A stretch of 50,966 bases of DNA, from contig CAZALT010000005.1 in NCBI GenBank assembly GCA_964485515.1, forward strand, positions 1 to 50,966. The letters are read 5' to 3'. Below are positions 32,349-41,055 of the stretch, piece by piece. Under the pieces are notes generated by a model. It worked only from the letters and a program-made list of their open reading frames with translations, did not search any database and was not told the origin of the DNA. The position numbers and the translations under genes are program-made. Each line of letters begins with the position of its first letter. The first letter of the stretch is position 1. The DNA is from CAZALT01 sp964485515. Its GTDB lineage: Bacteria; Actinomycetota; Acidimicrobiia; Acidimicrobiales; Acidimicrobilacustridaceae.

Positions 32349-33587
32349 ATGCCCGTGCGACCTCTCTCCCGCTTCGGCGCGCGCCTTCGCGCTGCTGCTG
32401 CCTCTGACGTAGCCGGCCTGCGCCAGGCCCTTGCCGCGCTCCTGGTGTCGTCGTGCGGCGATCTCCTCGCCGGTCTGACGCTCGGCGCGATCACCGGCAC
32501 GCTCGAGGCGCTTCCCGGGCTCCTCGTCCTCGTCCCCGCCGCCATCGGCATGCGCGGCAACATCTTCGGTGCGCTCGGAAGCCGCCTCGGGACCTCCATC
32601 CACACCGGCACCTTCCGCCTCTCGACCCGTCGCGACACCGTCGTCGGGCAGAACCTCGCCTCGGCGGTGGTGCTGACCCTCTTCATCTCGGCCGCGTTGG
32701 CGGTGTTGGCCAAGGCGATCGCGGGTCTGTTCGGCGTGGCCGACACCATCTCGCTGGCCGACTTCATGGTGATCTCGGTGCTGGGCGGGGTCCTCTCGTC
32801 GATCGTGGTGCTCGCCCTGACCCTGGGGGTGGCCGCGCTGTCCGTGCGTCGAGGCTGGGACATGGACAACGTGGCCGCGCCGCTCGTCACCGCCGCGGGC
32901 GACATGGTCACCCTCCCGTCGCTGTTCCTCGCGACGTTCCTCGTCGGATTCGGCGGGGTGACCGTGGCGATCGCCGTGGTCTGCGCGCTCGTCGCGACCA
33001 TCGCCATCGTGTTGGGCTGGCGCAGCCGTCACGAGCTGGCCCGGCGCATCACCCGCGAGTCGCTCCCAGTGCTGCTCGTCGCCGGCGCGGTCGACATCGT
33101 GGCCGGCCTAACCATCGAGCACCAGCTCGAGGCGTTCCTCGCCTTTCCGGCGCTGCTCGTCATGGTGCCACCCTTCCTCGAAGACACGGGGGCCCTGGGC
33201 GGCGTCCTGTCGAGTCGGCTCAACTCGAAGCTGCACCTCGGTGTCATCGAACCCCGGACGACGCCTCAGAGGGCGGCGAGGGACGACTTCGCGATCATCG
33301 CCATCCTCGCCGTGCCCGTGTTCACCCTCGTGGCCCTGTCGTCCGAGCTCGCCGCGCTCCTGTTCGGCTACGAGAGCCCCGGTGTGCTCCAGATGGTGGG
33401 CATCGCGCTCATCGGTGGTGCCATCTCCACCGCCGTCGCCATCGTGGTGGCGTACTACGGGAGCATCGTCACCTATCGGCTGGGTCTCGATCCGGACAAC
33501 TACGGCATCCCGCTCCTCACCTCCACGATGGATCTGGTGGGGGCCATCTCCCTGATCATCGGCATCGTCCTCGTGGGTGTCGCCTAG
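32349..33587 (+). CDS. MgtE/SLC41-type divalent-cation transporter with two tandem membrane domains
   Basis: A 412-residue membrane protein made of two related MgtE-like halves (about 20-205 and 225-412). Each half has a loop of the MgtE type: VPAAIGMRGNIFGALGSRLGT in the first and VPPFLEDTGALGGVLSSRLNSKLHLG in the second. Each ends with a conserved D-x-D-x-x-x-x-P-L-hydrophobic-T segment (DMDNVAAPLVTAAGDMV, DPDNYGIPLLTSTMDLVG). It lacks the N-terminal and CBS sensor domains of bacterial MgtE, so it resembles the SLC41-like single-chain form. Mg2+ is the likely ion, by family. Confidence 0.85.
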   Translation: MPVRPLSRFGARLRAAAASDVAGLRQALAALLVSSCGDLLAGLTLGAITGTLEALPGLLVLVPAAIGMRGNIFGALGSRLGTSIHTGTFRLSTRRDTVVGQNLASAVVLTLFISAALAVLAKAIAGLFGVADTISLADFMVISVLGGVLSSIVVLALTLGVAALSVRRGWDMDNVAAPLVTAAGDMVTLPSLFLATFLVGFGGVTVAIAVVCALVATIAIVLGWRSRHELARRITRESLPVLLVAGAVDIVAGLTIEHQLEAFLAFPALLVMVPPFLEDTGALGGVLSSRLNSKLHLGVIEPRTTPQRAARDDFAIIAILAVPVFTLVALSSELAALLFGYESPGVLQMVGIALIGGAISTAVAIVVAYYGSIVTYRLGLDPDNYGIPLLTSTMDLVGAISLIIGIVLVGVA

Positions 33588-33625
33588 CCGCCGGAGCGGT
33601 GTCGCCGCGGGCATGCTCCTGTGGT

Positions 33626-34867
33626 TCAGGCGGAAGGGCCGGCCGTGATCTCCCGTCGGTCGGCGAGCTGCCGGTAGCAGGCCACGAGGAGTCCCACGAG
33701 CGCGATGTTGCGGAGCAGCACCAGCACGGCGGGCAGGACCGCGTGGTCGAGGACCATCCAGCGGATCATGCCAAACTCGAACGTGGTCAGCGCGACGATC
33801 GCGAGGATCAACCCGCCGATCATCAGGCCGAATCGGCGATCGGACGAGCCGACGGTGACGATGGCCGCGAAGGGCAGCAACCACAGCACGTACTGGGGCG
33901 AGATGATGGACGCGAACACGAGGAGCGCGGTCACCGAGGCCAGCGGGGCGAGGCCGAACGCGGCGGTGTCGTCGTCCCGGTGGCGCTGATCGGTCCACCA
34001 CCAGGCGAGCGCCACGAGTGCGAAGCTGGCCAGCGTGAGGCCCCAGCGGAGCAGGTCGGGCACCTCGACGGCGGTCCGCCATGCGCCGCCCTCGACGTGC
34101 GCGGCACCGGGGTCGAGCAGGAAGAGGACGTTGCCGGGAAGCGACTCGATCTGCCAGCCCTTCGACCCGCGGAAGCTGAAGACCTGCCCGATGCCCGATG
34201 TTCCGGCCCACAAGACCCACGCCATCGTGCCGAGCACGCCGGTCAGGACCCACGCGCCGAGGGCGCGGAACTGACGCCGCGTCGCGAAGAGGGGAGCAAC
34301 GGCGACGGGCCAGAATTTGGCGAACACCGCGGTGGCCGCGACGACGCCGGCGAGGATCTGATGGCTGCGCTTGGCCAGGACCATCGCCGCGACCACGAGG
34401 AACACGGGCACGAGGTCGGTGCGCACCCAGGGGAACGGGAAGAACACGGCGGGGGTCCCGAGGATCAGGTAGGCGAGCATCGCCCGACGCGACCATCCCC
34501 AGGCGAGCAGCCCCGCCGTCGCCAACTCGAGCGCGAGCTGGCTGGCGGCGAGCCGGACGGCGGTGTCCCACGTGGTGGGCCCGTCGATCGCGTAGATGAC
34601 CCCGATGATGACGGGTGGGTACTCCGTGTCGAAGTCCCGGTAGGGGGTGCCCGGGCTGTCGTGGATCTCCTCGTAGCGCTTGGTGTCGCCGCCCAGCACG
34701 CTGCCGGGCCGGTCGATGCCGTCCGCGAAGAGGTACCCGACGGCGGCCAGCCGGACGGCGACGAGGGCGATCAGGATCACGATCACCCACGCGGTCCGGG
34801 GCGAGGAGGTTCTTGATGGGGTCACGCGGTGAGGCGACAGGTGGGAGGTGGTCAGGCGGCGACGCAA
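33626..34867 (-). CDS. Integral membrane glycosyltransferase, GT87/GT-C type (DUF2029-like)
   Basis: A 413-residue polytopic protein with about ten hydrophobic helices. An early extracytoplasmic loop has GGDTKRYEEIHDSPGTPYRDFDTEYPPV, matching the GT87 pattern in which an Asp and the D-x-E-Y-P-P motif face the donor. FPFPWVRTDLVPVFLV and KFWPVAVAPLF follow in the usual order. It probably transfers mannose or another sugar from a polyprenyl carrier to a cell-envelope glycan. The start is uncertain: a GTG at 34825 is also possible. It converges on the MgtE-like gene with 38 bases between stops. Confidence 0.8.
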   Translation of the reverse strand: MRRRLTTSHLSPHRVTPSRTSSPRTAWVIVILIALVAVRLAAVGYLFADGIDRPGSVLGGDTKRYEEIHDSPGTPYRDFDTEYPPVIIGVIYAIDGPTTWDTAVRLAASQLALELATAGLLAWGWSRRAMLAYLILGTPAVFFPFPWVRTDLVPVFLVVAAMVLAKRSHQILAGVVAATAVFAKFWPVAVAPLFATRRQFRALGAWVLTGVLGTMAWVLWAGTSGIGQVFSFRGSKGWQIESLPGNVLFLLDPGAAHVEGGAWRTAVEVPDLLRWGLTLASFALVALAWWWTDQRHRDDDTAAFGLAPLASVTALLVFASIISPQYVLWLLPFAAIVTVGSSDRRFGLMIGGLILAIVALTTFEFGMIRWMVLDHAVLPAVLVLLRNIALVGLLVACYRQLADRREITAGPSA

Positions 34868-34928
34868 CGGCGGTCAGGCCACGGCGGTCCGGACGCGGCA
34901 CTGCGGCCACGGCAGTCCGGTGCGGTGG

Positions 34929-37643
34929 TCATGTGAGCGCGCGTGCCAAGCGGACAGTCTCGCGGTTGCGCAGCGCCACGTTGACCTCGAGGCGCTCGAG
35001 GTGCTGTGCGAGCTGGCGGTCGCCCTGGGGCACGTCGTGCTCCTCGAAGAAGGTGAACACCGACGGTGCCACCTGCGGCATCGACAGGGCCCGGATGCCT
35101 TCGAGCATCCGCACGATGCTGTTGGACGGGAACCGCTCGTTCAGCGCGTCCCAGTTCTCCATGACGAAGATCCAGGCCTGCCCGGCGTGCTCGCGGTTCC
35201 ACAGGACCCGACGAACGAGGTAGGGCGCGTCCTGGCTGCGGATCTCGTCGGTCAGGCACAGCTCGAGTGCCCGCTCGACGAGCTCCTCCTCGTCGAAGTC
35301 GGCCAGGGCCGACTGGTAGCGCTGCTCCTCTTGGGGATTGCTCGCCGCCTTGGCCCGGGCGAGGAAGTCGTCGAAGTCCGCCTCGCCGCCGCTGGCCGCG
35401 ATGACCGCGATGGACGCGGCGAACAGCGCGGGGTCGACGGCGTCGACATCGGCGGAGCCCCGCGCGAACAGGTCGCGCGCCCGGACGCGGATGTCCTCGT
35501 CGACCGCGACGGTGCCGAGCGCCTGGAACAGGGCGCCCCGCAGGCTGCGGTCGCGGTCGGTGTCGTCGGTCGACGGGGTGATCCCGAGGCGATCGAAGGG
35601 CTGGCGCAGCAGGGTGCGCACCCGGTTCTGGAACGCGACGCGGGCGTCGCTGTCGTCGGTCGCGGCGTCGCGGGGGTACTCGCCATCGTCGAGGATCCGG
35701 TCGAGCGAACCGATGCTGGCGATGATGCGCTGCCACACCGAGAGGTCGGTCTCGTCGTCGAAGCCCTCGATGAGCTCGAGGAAGTCCTCGGCGGTCATGG
35801 CGTCGGCCAGCACGGCCGACCAGGCGTCGTCGACGAAGCTGTAGCGCTCGATGGGCGAGAGGATCTCCTGGGCTCGGTTCGCCACCGCTTCGCGCAGCGC
35901 GGAGGCATAGCGCACCCGGTAGAAGCCGGTGCTCTCCGTGTTGACGAAGACCCACTCGAGAGGTTCGAACAGCTCGATGTCGTGGGTCTCCTCTTCGACG
36001 AGGATCCGCTCGACGCTGACCGCGTCACCCCCGTTCGCTTCGCCGTTGCCTCCGTCGGTCTCGCCGTCGATCGGCTTGCCGTCGGCCGTGGCGCCGGGGT
36101 AGCCGACGGTGAGCAGCACCGGAACCGACCAGCGCTCGCCCTCGATCGTCGACGGGTCGGCGTCGCCCTCGATGTCGTCGGCGTAGGCGAACCGCTGCTG
36201 GCTGAGGCGCAGGGTGTCGCCGTCGTTCGCCGTCTCGACGCTGATGAGGGGGTAGCCGCCCTGGAATATCCACGAGTCCATGATCCGACGGACCGGCTCG
36301 CCGCTGGCGGCCTCGATGGCGTCCCACAGGTCGGTGGTCTCGGTGTTGCCGTAGGCGTGCTCGGCCAGGTAGCTGCGGATCCCCTCACGGAACACGTCGG
36401 CACCGAGGTACTGCTCGAGCATCCGAACCACCGCGGCGCCCTTCTCGTAGGTGAGGATGTCGAACATCCCCTCGGCCTCGTCGGGTGACACGACCGGGAA
36501 CTCGATGGGACGGGTGGTGCCGAGCGAGTCGACGTCGAACGCCGCGGTGCGCGACAGGCCGAAGGTGGACCAGCGGTCCCATTCGGGGCGAAAGGCGTCG
36601 GTGGCGAGCATCTCCATGAACGTGGCGAAGGCTTCGTTCAGCCAGATGCCGTTCCACCACTTCATGGTGACCAGGTCGCCGAACCACATGTGGGCGAGCT
36701 CGTGGGTGATGACGTCGGTGACCCGTTGGAGCTCGTCCTGGGTGACCGTGTCGGGGTCGACGAGCAGGGCGACCTCGCGGAAGGTCACGCAGCCGAGGTT
36801 CTCCATGGCCCCGAACGCGAAGTCGGGCACGGCGACCAGGTCGAGCTTGTCGCCCGGATAGGGGATGCCGTAGTAGTCGGCGAAGAAGTCGAGCGTGAAG
36901 GCGCCGACCTCGAGCGCCCACGCGGTGAGATGGCCCTTGCCCCGCGGGTACACGATGCGCAGCGGGGTGCCACCCGCGTCGACCGGCTCGGTGATGTCGA
37001 GCGGACCGACGACGAAGGCCACCAGGTAGGTGGACATCTTCATGGTGTCGGCGAAGAGCACCTCGACTTTGCCGTCGGAGCGGATCGTCCGGCTGACCTC
37101 GGCCGCGTTCGACACGGCAGTGAGCTCGGCGGGCACCACGAGGATGATGCTGAACACGGCTTTGAGCTCGGGTTCGTCCCAGCACGGGAACGCCCGACGG
37201 GCGTCGGTTGCCTCGAACTGGGTGGTGGCGATGGTCTGCTCGACGCCGTCGGTGTCGGTGAACGTGCTGCGGTAGAAGCCGTGCAGCTTGTCGTTGAGGA
37301 TGCCGGTGAACGCGGTGTGCAGGGTCCACATGCCCGGGGTGGCTTCGATGCCGAACTCGAGCGTGAGCCGCTCGGTGGCCTCGTCGAGCACGAGGTTCTC
37401 GCGCTCGTAGCGGTTGCCATCGGCGTCTTCGAGCCACGCGGTGGTGATGTCGAGCTCGATGGCGTTGAGCACGAACGTGTTGGTGGTCTCGAGCACGTCG
37501 AGGGTGGCCACCGACGTGCCGACGAACGTGGCCTCGTCGAGATCGGGTTCGATCATGATCTCGTACCGGCTCGGCAGCACGTTCTTCGGGAGGCGGTACG
37601 GGTCCGCGGCGTCAGCGGGGGAGAGACTCGAGGCGTCGGTCAT
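34929..37643 (-). CDS. pepN: Aminopeptidase N (M1 family zinc metallopeptidase)
   Basis: A 904-residue cytosolic peptidase removing N-terminal residues from peptides. The exopeptidase motif GAMEN is at 278-282, the zinc site HELAH at 314-318 with the third ligand Glu337, followed by the conserved WLNEAFA. The C-terminal alpha-helical domain is present to the end. A Gly/Asn/Glu/Asp-rich loop (about residues 530-545) looks like an insertion. ATG 37643 is chosen because the first strand starts soon after (NVLPSRYEIMIEPDL); the longer upstream frame is antisense to the kinase gene. It diverges from that gene with 129 bases between. Confidence 0.92.
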   Translation of the reverse strand: MTDASSLSPADAADPYRLPKNVLPSRYEIMIEPDLDEATFVGTSVATLDVLETTNTFVLNAIELDITTAWLEDADGNRYERENLVLDEATERLTLEFGIEATPGMWTLHTAFTGILNDKLHGFYRSTFTDTDGVEQTIATTQFEATDARRAFPCWDEPELKAVFSIILVVPAELTAVSNAAEVSRTIRSDGKVEVLFADTMKMSTYLVAFVVGPLDITEPVDAGGTPLRIVYPRGKGHLTAWALEVGAFTLDFFADYYGIPYPGDKLDLVAVPDFAFGAMENLGCVTFREVALLVDPDTVTQDELQRVTDVITHELAHMWFGDLVTMKWWNGIWLNEAFATFMEMLATDAFRPEWDRWSTFGLSRTAAFDVDSLGTTRPIEFPVVSPDEAEGMFDILTYEKGAAVVRMLEQYLGADVFREGIRSYLAEHAYGNTETTDLWDAIEAASGEPVRRIMDSWIFQGGYPLISVETANDGDTLRLSQQRFAYADDIEGDADPSTIEGERWSVPVLLTVGYPGATADGKPIDGETDGGNGEANGGDAVSVERILVEEETHDIELFEPLEWVFVNTESTGFYRVRYASALREAVANRAQEILSPIERYSFVDDAWSAVLADAMTAEDFLELIEGFDDETDLSVWQRIIASIGSLDRILDDGEYPRDAATDDSDARVAFQNRVRTLLRQPFDRLGITPSTDDTDRDRSLRGALFQALGTVAVDEDIRVRARDLFARGSADVDAVDPALFAASIAVIAASGGEADFDDFLARAKAASNPQEEQRYQSALADFDEEELVERALELCLTDEIRSQDAPYLVRRVLWNREHAGQAWIFVMENWDALNERFPSNSIVRMLEGIRALSMPQVAPSVFTFFEEHDVPQGDRQLAQHLERLEVNVALRNRETVRLARALT

Positions 37644-37772
37644 GGCGGGGACCTTACCGGCGCGCTCCGCCCCGGAGCGTCGCAAGTGGCCGCCCGTGGT
37701 CGGTGGTCGCCCGTGGTCGGGCTCGGTGGGTAGGGTCGTCCGGCTGTCGAGCGAAGGAGCCGGGACGAACCT

Positions 37773-38780
37773 ATGGCGCAGATCACCGAGAAGACCTACG
37801 ACGTCGTGGCCGTCGGCAACGCGATCGTCGACGTCATCGCACGGACCGGCGACGACTTCATCGACCGGCACGGCATGGTCAAGGGGTCGATGGCGCTCGT
37901 CGAGCCCGACGCCGCCCACGCCATCTACGGCGACATGCCGCCGGCCACCGAGGTGTCGGGCGGCAGCGCGGCCAACACCGTGGCCGCCATGGCCTCGCTC
38001 GGCGGCTCGGTCGCGTTCATCGGTCAGGTCGCCACCGACGAGCTCGGCGAGGTCTTCTCCCACGACGTGCGCGCCGCCGGCGTGGCCTTCGATCCGGTGC
38101 GCACTCTCGACGATCCCCTCGGCACGGCCCGCTGCCTGGTGCTCGTCACCCCCGACGCCCAACGCACGATGAACACGTACCTGGGCGTGGCCGGCCTCAT
38201 CGAGCCCGACGACGTCGACGAGGCGCTCGTCGCTGCAGCTCAGGTCGTCTACTGCGAGGGCTACCTGTGGGACCGCCCGCTCACCAAGGCCGCCATCGTC
38301 AAGGCGATGGAGGTCGCCCACGCCAGCGGGGGCAAGGTGTCCTTCACGCTGTCCGATGCGTTCTGCGTCGATCGTCATCGGGCCGAGTTCCTCGACCTGG
38401 TGCACGACCACATCGACGTGCTGTTCGCCAACGAGGCCGAGATCCTCTCGCTCTACGAGACCGACGACTGGTTGGTGGCCGCCGATCGGGTGGCCGGTCA
38501 TGCCGCGGTGTGCTGCCTCACGCGCAGCGAGCACGGCTCGGTGATCATCGCCGGTGACGAGCGCATCGAGGTTCCCGCCGTGCCAGTCGACGCGGTCGTC
38601 GACACGACCGGAGCGGGCGACCTGTACGCGGGCGGGTTCTTGTTCGGCTACACCCACGACCTCGGCCTGAAGCGCTCGGCCGAGCTCGGCTCGCTCGCCG
38701 CGGCCGAGGTCATCTCCCACATCGGTGCCCGCCCGCAGGTGTCGCTCGCCCAGCTCGCCAAGGACGCCGGGCTGCTCTGA
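37773..38780 (+). CDS. PfkB-family sugar/nucleoside kinase, adenosine-kinase-like
   Basis: A 335-residue ribokinase-fold kinase. The N-terminal GNAIVDVIA segment and SGGSAANTVAAMASLGG give the substrate pocket, and DTTGAGD (277-283) gives the phosphate-binding loop with catalytic Asp283. The sequence GSAANTVAAMA and length fit the adenosine-kinase/sugar-kinase subgroup, as found in many proteobacteria and actinobacteria, but the substrate cannot be fixed from sequence. A GAAGGAG site is at 37753-37759. Downstream lie a minisatellite and a long terminator hairpin. Confidence 0.87.
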   Translation: MAQITEKTYDVVAVGNAIVDVIARTGDDFIDRHGMVKGSMALVEPDAAHAIYGDMPPATEVSGGSAANTVAAMASLGGSVAFIGQVATDELGEVFSHDVRAAGVAFDPVRTLDDPLGTARCLVLVTPDAQRTMNTYLGVAGLIEPDDVDEALVAAAQVVYCEGYLWDRPLTKAAIVKAMEVAHASGGKVSFTLSDAFCVDRHRAEFLDLVHDHIDVLFANEAEILSLYETDDWLVAADRVAGHAAVCCLTRSEHGSVIIAGDERIEVPAVPVDAVVDTTGAGDLYAGGFLFGYTHDLGLKRSAELGSLAAAEVISHIGARPQVSLAQLAKDAGLL

Positions 38781-38860
38781 GCGTCTGTCCGGGAACGTTC
38801 TCGGCTGATCTTGATCTCTCGGACTTCTGACGCAGCGTCGCTGTGCGGGAGAGATCGGAC

Positions 38861-38940
38861 CAGGCGTCCGCAGGTCCGGTCAGGCGTCCGCAGGTCCGGT
38901 CAGGCGTCGGCAGGTCCGGTCAGGCGTCGGCAGGTCCGGT
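38861..38940. repeat. Minisatellite, 4 copies of a 20-base unit
   Basis: Four contiguous copies of CAGGCGTCSGCAGGTCCGGT; the first two have C and the last two G at the variable base. A partial fifth copy runs into the terminator hairpin. There are no spacers. Confidence 0.95.
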
Positions 38941-38949
38941 CAGGCGCAT

Positions 38950-39005
38950 GCGGGCCTGGCGGGTGGCTCTCCGTTGCGGCGAAGGGGCCGACCCGCCAGG
39001 CCCGC
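38950..39005. terminator. Long bidirectional terminator hairpin
   Basis: A perfect 15-base stem (GCGGGCCTGGCGGGT and its complement) with a 26-base loop sits between the convergent kinase and PHP genes, 26 bases from the PHP stop. Confidence 0.85.
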
Positions 39006-39030
39006 GATGGGGGATTCGCGTGGAGCTCGG

Positions 39031-39786
39031 TCAGCTCCAGAGCGCGCGCCAGGCCTCCAGGTCGGCGTGGAGGTCCGACGGGGTGGCGTCGATCGAGGTC
39101 ATCACGTCGGCGACGTAGTCGAACACGCCGACGGTGACCGCTCGATGGCTGTCGGTTCCCGCGACCAGCCGGACGCCCGCGTCGGCGAGGACGAGCGCGA
39201 CGCGCGCCGAGGGGCAGTGCCAGCGTTCGCTGATCTCGACCGCGACGCCGGCCGCGGCGAGGCCTTCGGCGAGGCGGTCAACCTCGTTCGCGGGGATCTC
39301 CTGTTCGGATATGCCGATCTTGGGTAGGCACGAGAACAGGTGGGCGATCTGGATGCGTGGGCTGCTCACCGCCGCGCCGAGCAGCGCGTCGACGAGGTCG
39401 GCGATGACCTCGTGGCGGTCGACCTGGCCGGCGATCACCGCAGCCCGCATCTCGATCGGCGACCGCAGGCCGTGCCGGGACGGCACGAGGTGGTCGGCGA
39501 CGAGGATCATGTCGATGCCCGTGACATCGTGGGGCAGGTCGAGCGTGCCGTTCACATCGAGGAGCTTCGCCTCGACGCCCGACAGCAGGTCGAGCTCGGT
39601 CATGTCCCGATACCAGGCGACCTCCTCGGCCCACAGCGGTACCCAGGCGTCGCCGGCGTTGACGTGTTCGACCATGGCGAGCGACGTGATGCCGGCGTTC
39701 GACGCGGCGATCAGGTTCTCGACGGGGTGGGCCTTGCCGTCTGACCACGTCGAGTGCACGTGCAGGTCGTGGCGCAGTCGCGTCAT
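39031..39786 (-). CDS. PHP-domain phosphoesterase
   Basis: A 251-residue stand-alone polymerase-and-histidinol-phosphatase domain. The metal motifs are in order: HVHSTWSDGK at the start (H9, H11, D16), then MVEHVNAG, GVEAKLLD, LVADHLVPSRHG, and GTDSHR near the end. It should hydrolyse a phosphoester with three metal ions; the substrate could be a sugar phosphate, nucleotide or histidinol phosphate. Its ATG overlaps the stop of the receiver gene by four bases (ATGA at 39783-39786), so both are made together at the end of a signalling operon. Confidence 0.85.
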   Translation of the reverse strand: MTRLRHDLHVHSTWSDGKAHPVENLIAASNAGITSLAMVEHVNAGDAWVPLWAEEVAWYRDMTELDLLSGVEAKLLDVNGTLDLPHDVTGIDMILVADHLVPSRHGLRSPIEMRAAVIAGQVDRHEVIADLVDALLGAAVSSPRIQIAHLFSCLPKIGISEQEIPANEVDRLAEGLAAAGVAVEISERWHCPSARVALVLADAGVRLVAGTDSHRAVTVGVFDYVADVMTSIDATPSDLHADLEAWRALWS

Positions 39787-40211
39787 GTCAGCACCCCCCG
39801 GTCGGTCCGCGGGACCGCCCGTTCGATCGAGCGGACCAGCGCGGGTGCCATCAGCGGCTTGTGGAGGTACTCGGAGATGCCGAGCATCCGGGCGCGTTCG
39901 GTGTGGTCGGGCGAGCTGTGTGCGGTCATGACGATCACCGGCAGGTCGGGTTCGATGGCGCACAGGACCCGAGCCAGCTCGAGGCCGTCGAGTCCCGGCA
40001 GGACGAGGTCCGTCACCAGCACGTCGAAAGGATGACCCGTTCTCGCTCTGGACGATGCTTCGAGCGCGGCTTCGGCGGTGGTCACCAGGTCGACCCGGTA
40101 GCCCTCCCGGCCGAGGATGTACTCGACCAGGCGCGCGTTGTCGGCATCGTCTTCGACGACGAGGACCCGCGTGGTCGTCTGGTTCAGCTTGTCGTGGCTG
40201 GACGTGGACAC
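39783..40211 (-). CDS. Stand-alone response-regulator receiver protein
   Basis: A 142-residue CheY-like receiver with no output domain. The acidic pocket D21/D22, the phospho-acceptor D68 (VLVTDLVLPG), T96 and K118 (YLHKPL) are all present, so it should be phosphorylatable. The GTG start at 40211 comes 130 bases after the OmpR-type gene on the same strand. It is translationally coupled to the PHP hydrolase, whose activity or location it may control. Alternatively it passes phosphate along a relay. Confidence 0.88.
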   Translation of the reverse strand: MSTSSHDKLNQTTTRVLVVEDDADNARLVEYILGREGYRVDLVTTAEAALEASSRARTGHPFDVLVTDLVLPGLDGLELARVLCAIEPDLPVIVMTAHSSPDHTERARMLGISEYLHKPLMAPALVRSIERAVPRTDRGVLT

Positions 40212-40307
40212 GCCGACACTGTTGGGTGTGGCGGGGATGGGAACGGGTGCGGGATGGTTGCAGTTCGGTTGTACCGGCGAGCGATCCCTGTCCTGAAGCC
40301 GATCTCT

Positions 40308-40353
40308 GGGTCGGACGGCCCAGGGAGCCAGGCCCTTCGGCCTACGCCGACCC
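40308..40353. terminator. Nested hairpins at the 3-prime end of the OmpR-type regulator gene
   Basis: GGGTCGG/CCGACCC (40308-40314 and 40347-40353) enclose AGGCC-CTTC-GGCCT (40330-40343). They overlap the regulator stop, and may reduce read-through into the receiver-PHP pair. Confidence 0.5.
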
Positions 40354-41055
40354 TGCTTCGGGCCGGTAGCGGTAGCCGAAGCCGCGGACCGCTTCGATCG
40401 GCCCGTCGCCGCTCCACCCGAGCTGCCGACGCAGCCGGAGCACCGCGAACTTCACCCGGTCGGGTGCGGTGCCGGTGGGGTCGCCCCAGACCAGGTCGAG
40501 GAGCTGTGCCGGCGACAGCACCTGGCCGGGGTGGCGGGCGAAGGTGTTGATGAGCCGGAACTCGATCGGGGTGAGCTGCACGTCGCGGTCGGCCACGGTG
40601 ACGAGCCGTGTGGCGTGGTCGACCTTCACCGTACCGTCATCGGTGGTGGCGGCATCAGCCGATGCCTGGCCCGTCGCGGTCACCGCGGGTCGCCGGCGCA
40701 GCAGCGCGCCCACGCGGGCGGTGAGCTCCTGGTTGCCGAACGGCTTCGTGAGGTAGTCGTCGGCGCCGGCATGGAGCCCGCGGACCTTGTCGGCTTCGAG
40801 GCCCCGGGCGGTCAGCACCAGCAGCGGCACCTCGCTGACCTCTCGGATGCGGGCGAGGATCTCGAACCCGTCGAGGTCGGGCAAGCCGAGGTCGAGCACG
40901 ATCGCATCGGGTCGGTGGTCGAAGAGCGAACGGAGTCCTGACGCGCCGTCCTCAGTCGTCACGACGGTGTGACCGGCGCGGGTGAGGAGCGTGTCGAGCA
41001 GCAGCCTGATGTCGTCGTCGTCCTCGATGACCAGGATCGATGCGGGTTCGGTCAT
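40342..41055 (-). CDS. OmpR/PhoB-family DNA-binding response regulator
   Basis: A 237-residue regulator. The receiver (1-120) has D12/D13, phospho-acceptor D55, T82 and K104. After a Thr/Ala/Asp linker comes a winged helix-turn-helix (about 145-232) with TPIEFRLINTFARHPGQVLS, the recognition region DRVKFAVLRLRRQLG and the wing IEAVRGFGYRYRP. Its ATG overlaps the histidine kinase stop (ATGA at 41052-41055), so the kinase is its cognate partner. Confidence 0.92.
   Translation of the reverse strand: MTEPASILVIEDDDDIRLLLDTLLTRAGHTVVTTEDGASGLRSLFDHRPDAIVLDLGLPDLDGFEILARIREVSEVPLLVLTARGLEADKVRGLHAGADDYLTKPFGNQELTARVGALLRRRPAVTATGQASADAATTDDGTVKVDHATRLVTVADRDVQLTPIEFRLINTFARHPGQVLSPAQLLDLVWGDPTGTAPDRVKFAVLRLRRQLGWSGDGPIEAVRGFGYRYRPEAGSA

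Noticed and set aside
38861..38940. Possible CRISPR array
   Set aside because: The 20-base units abut with no spacers and there are no cas genes.
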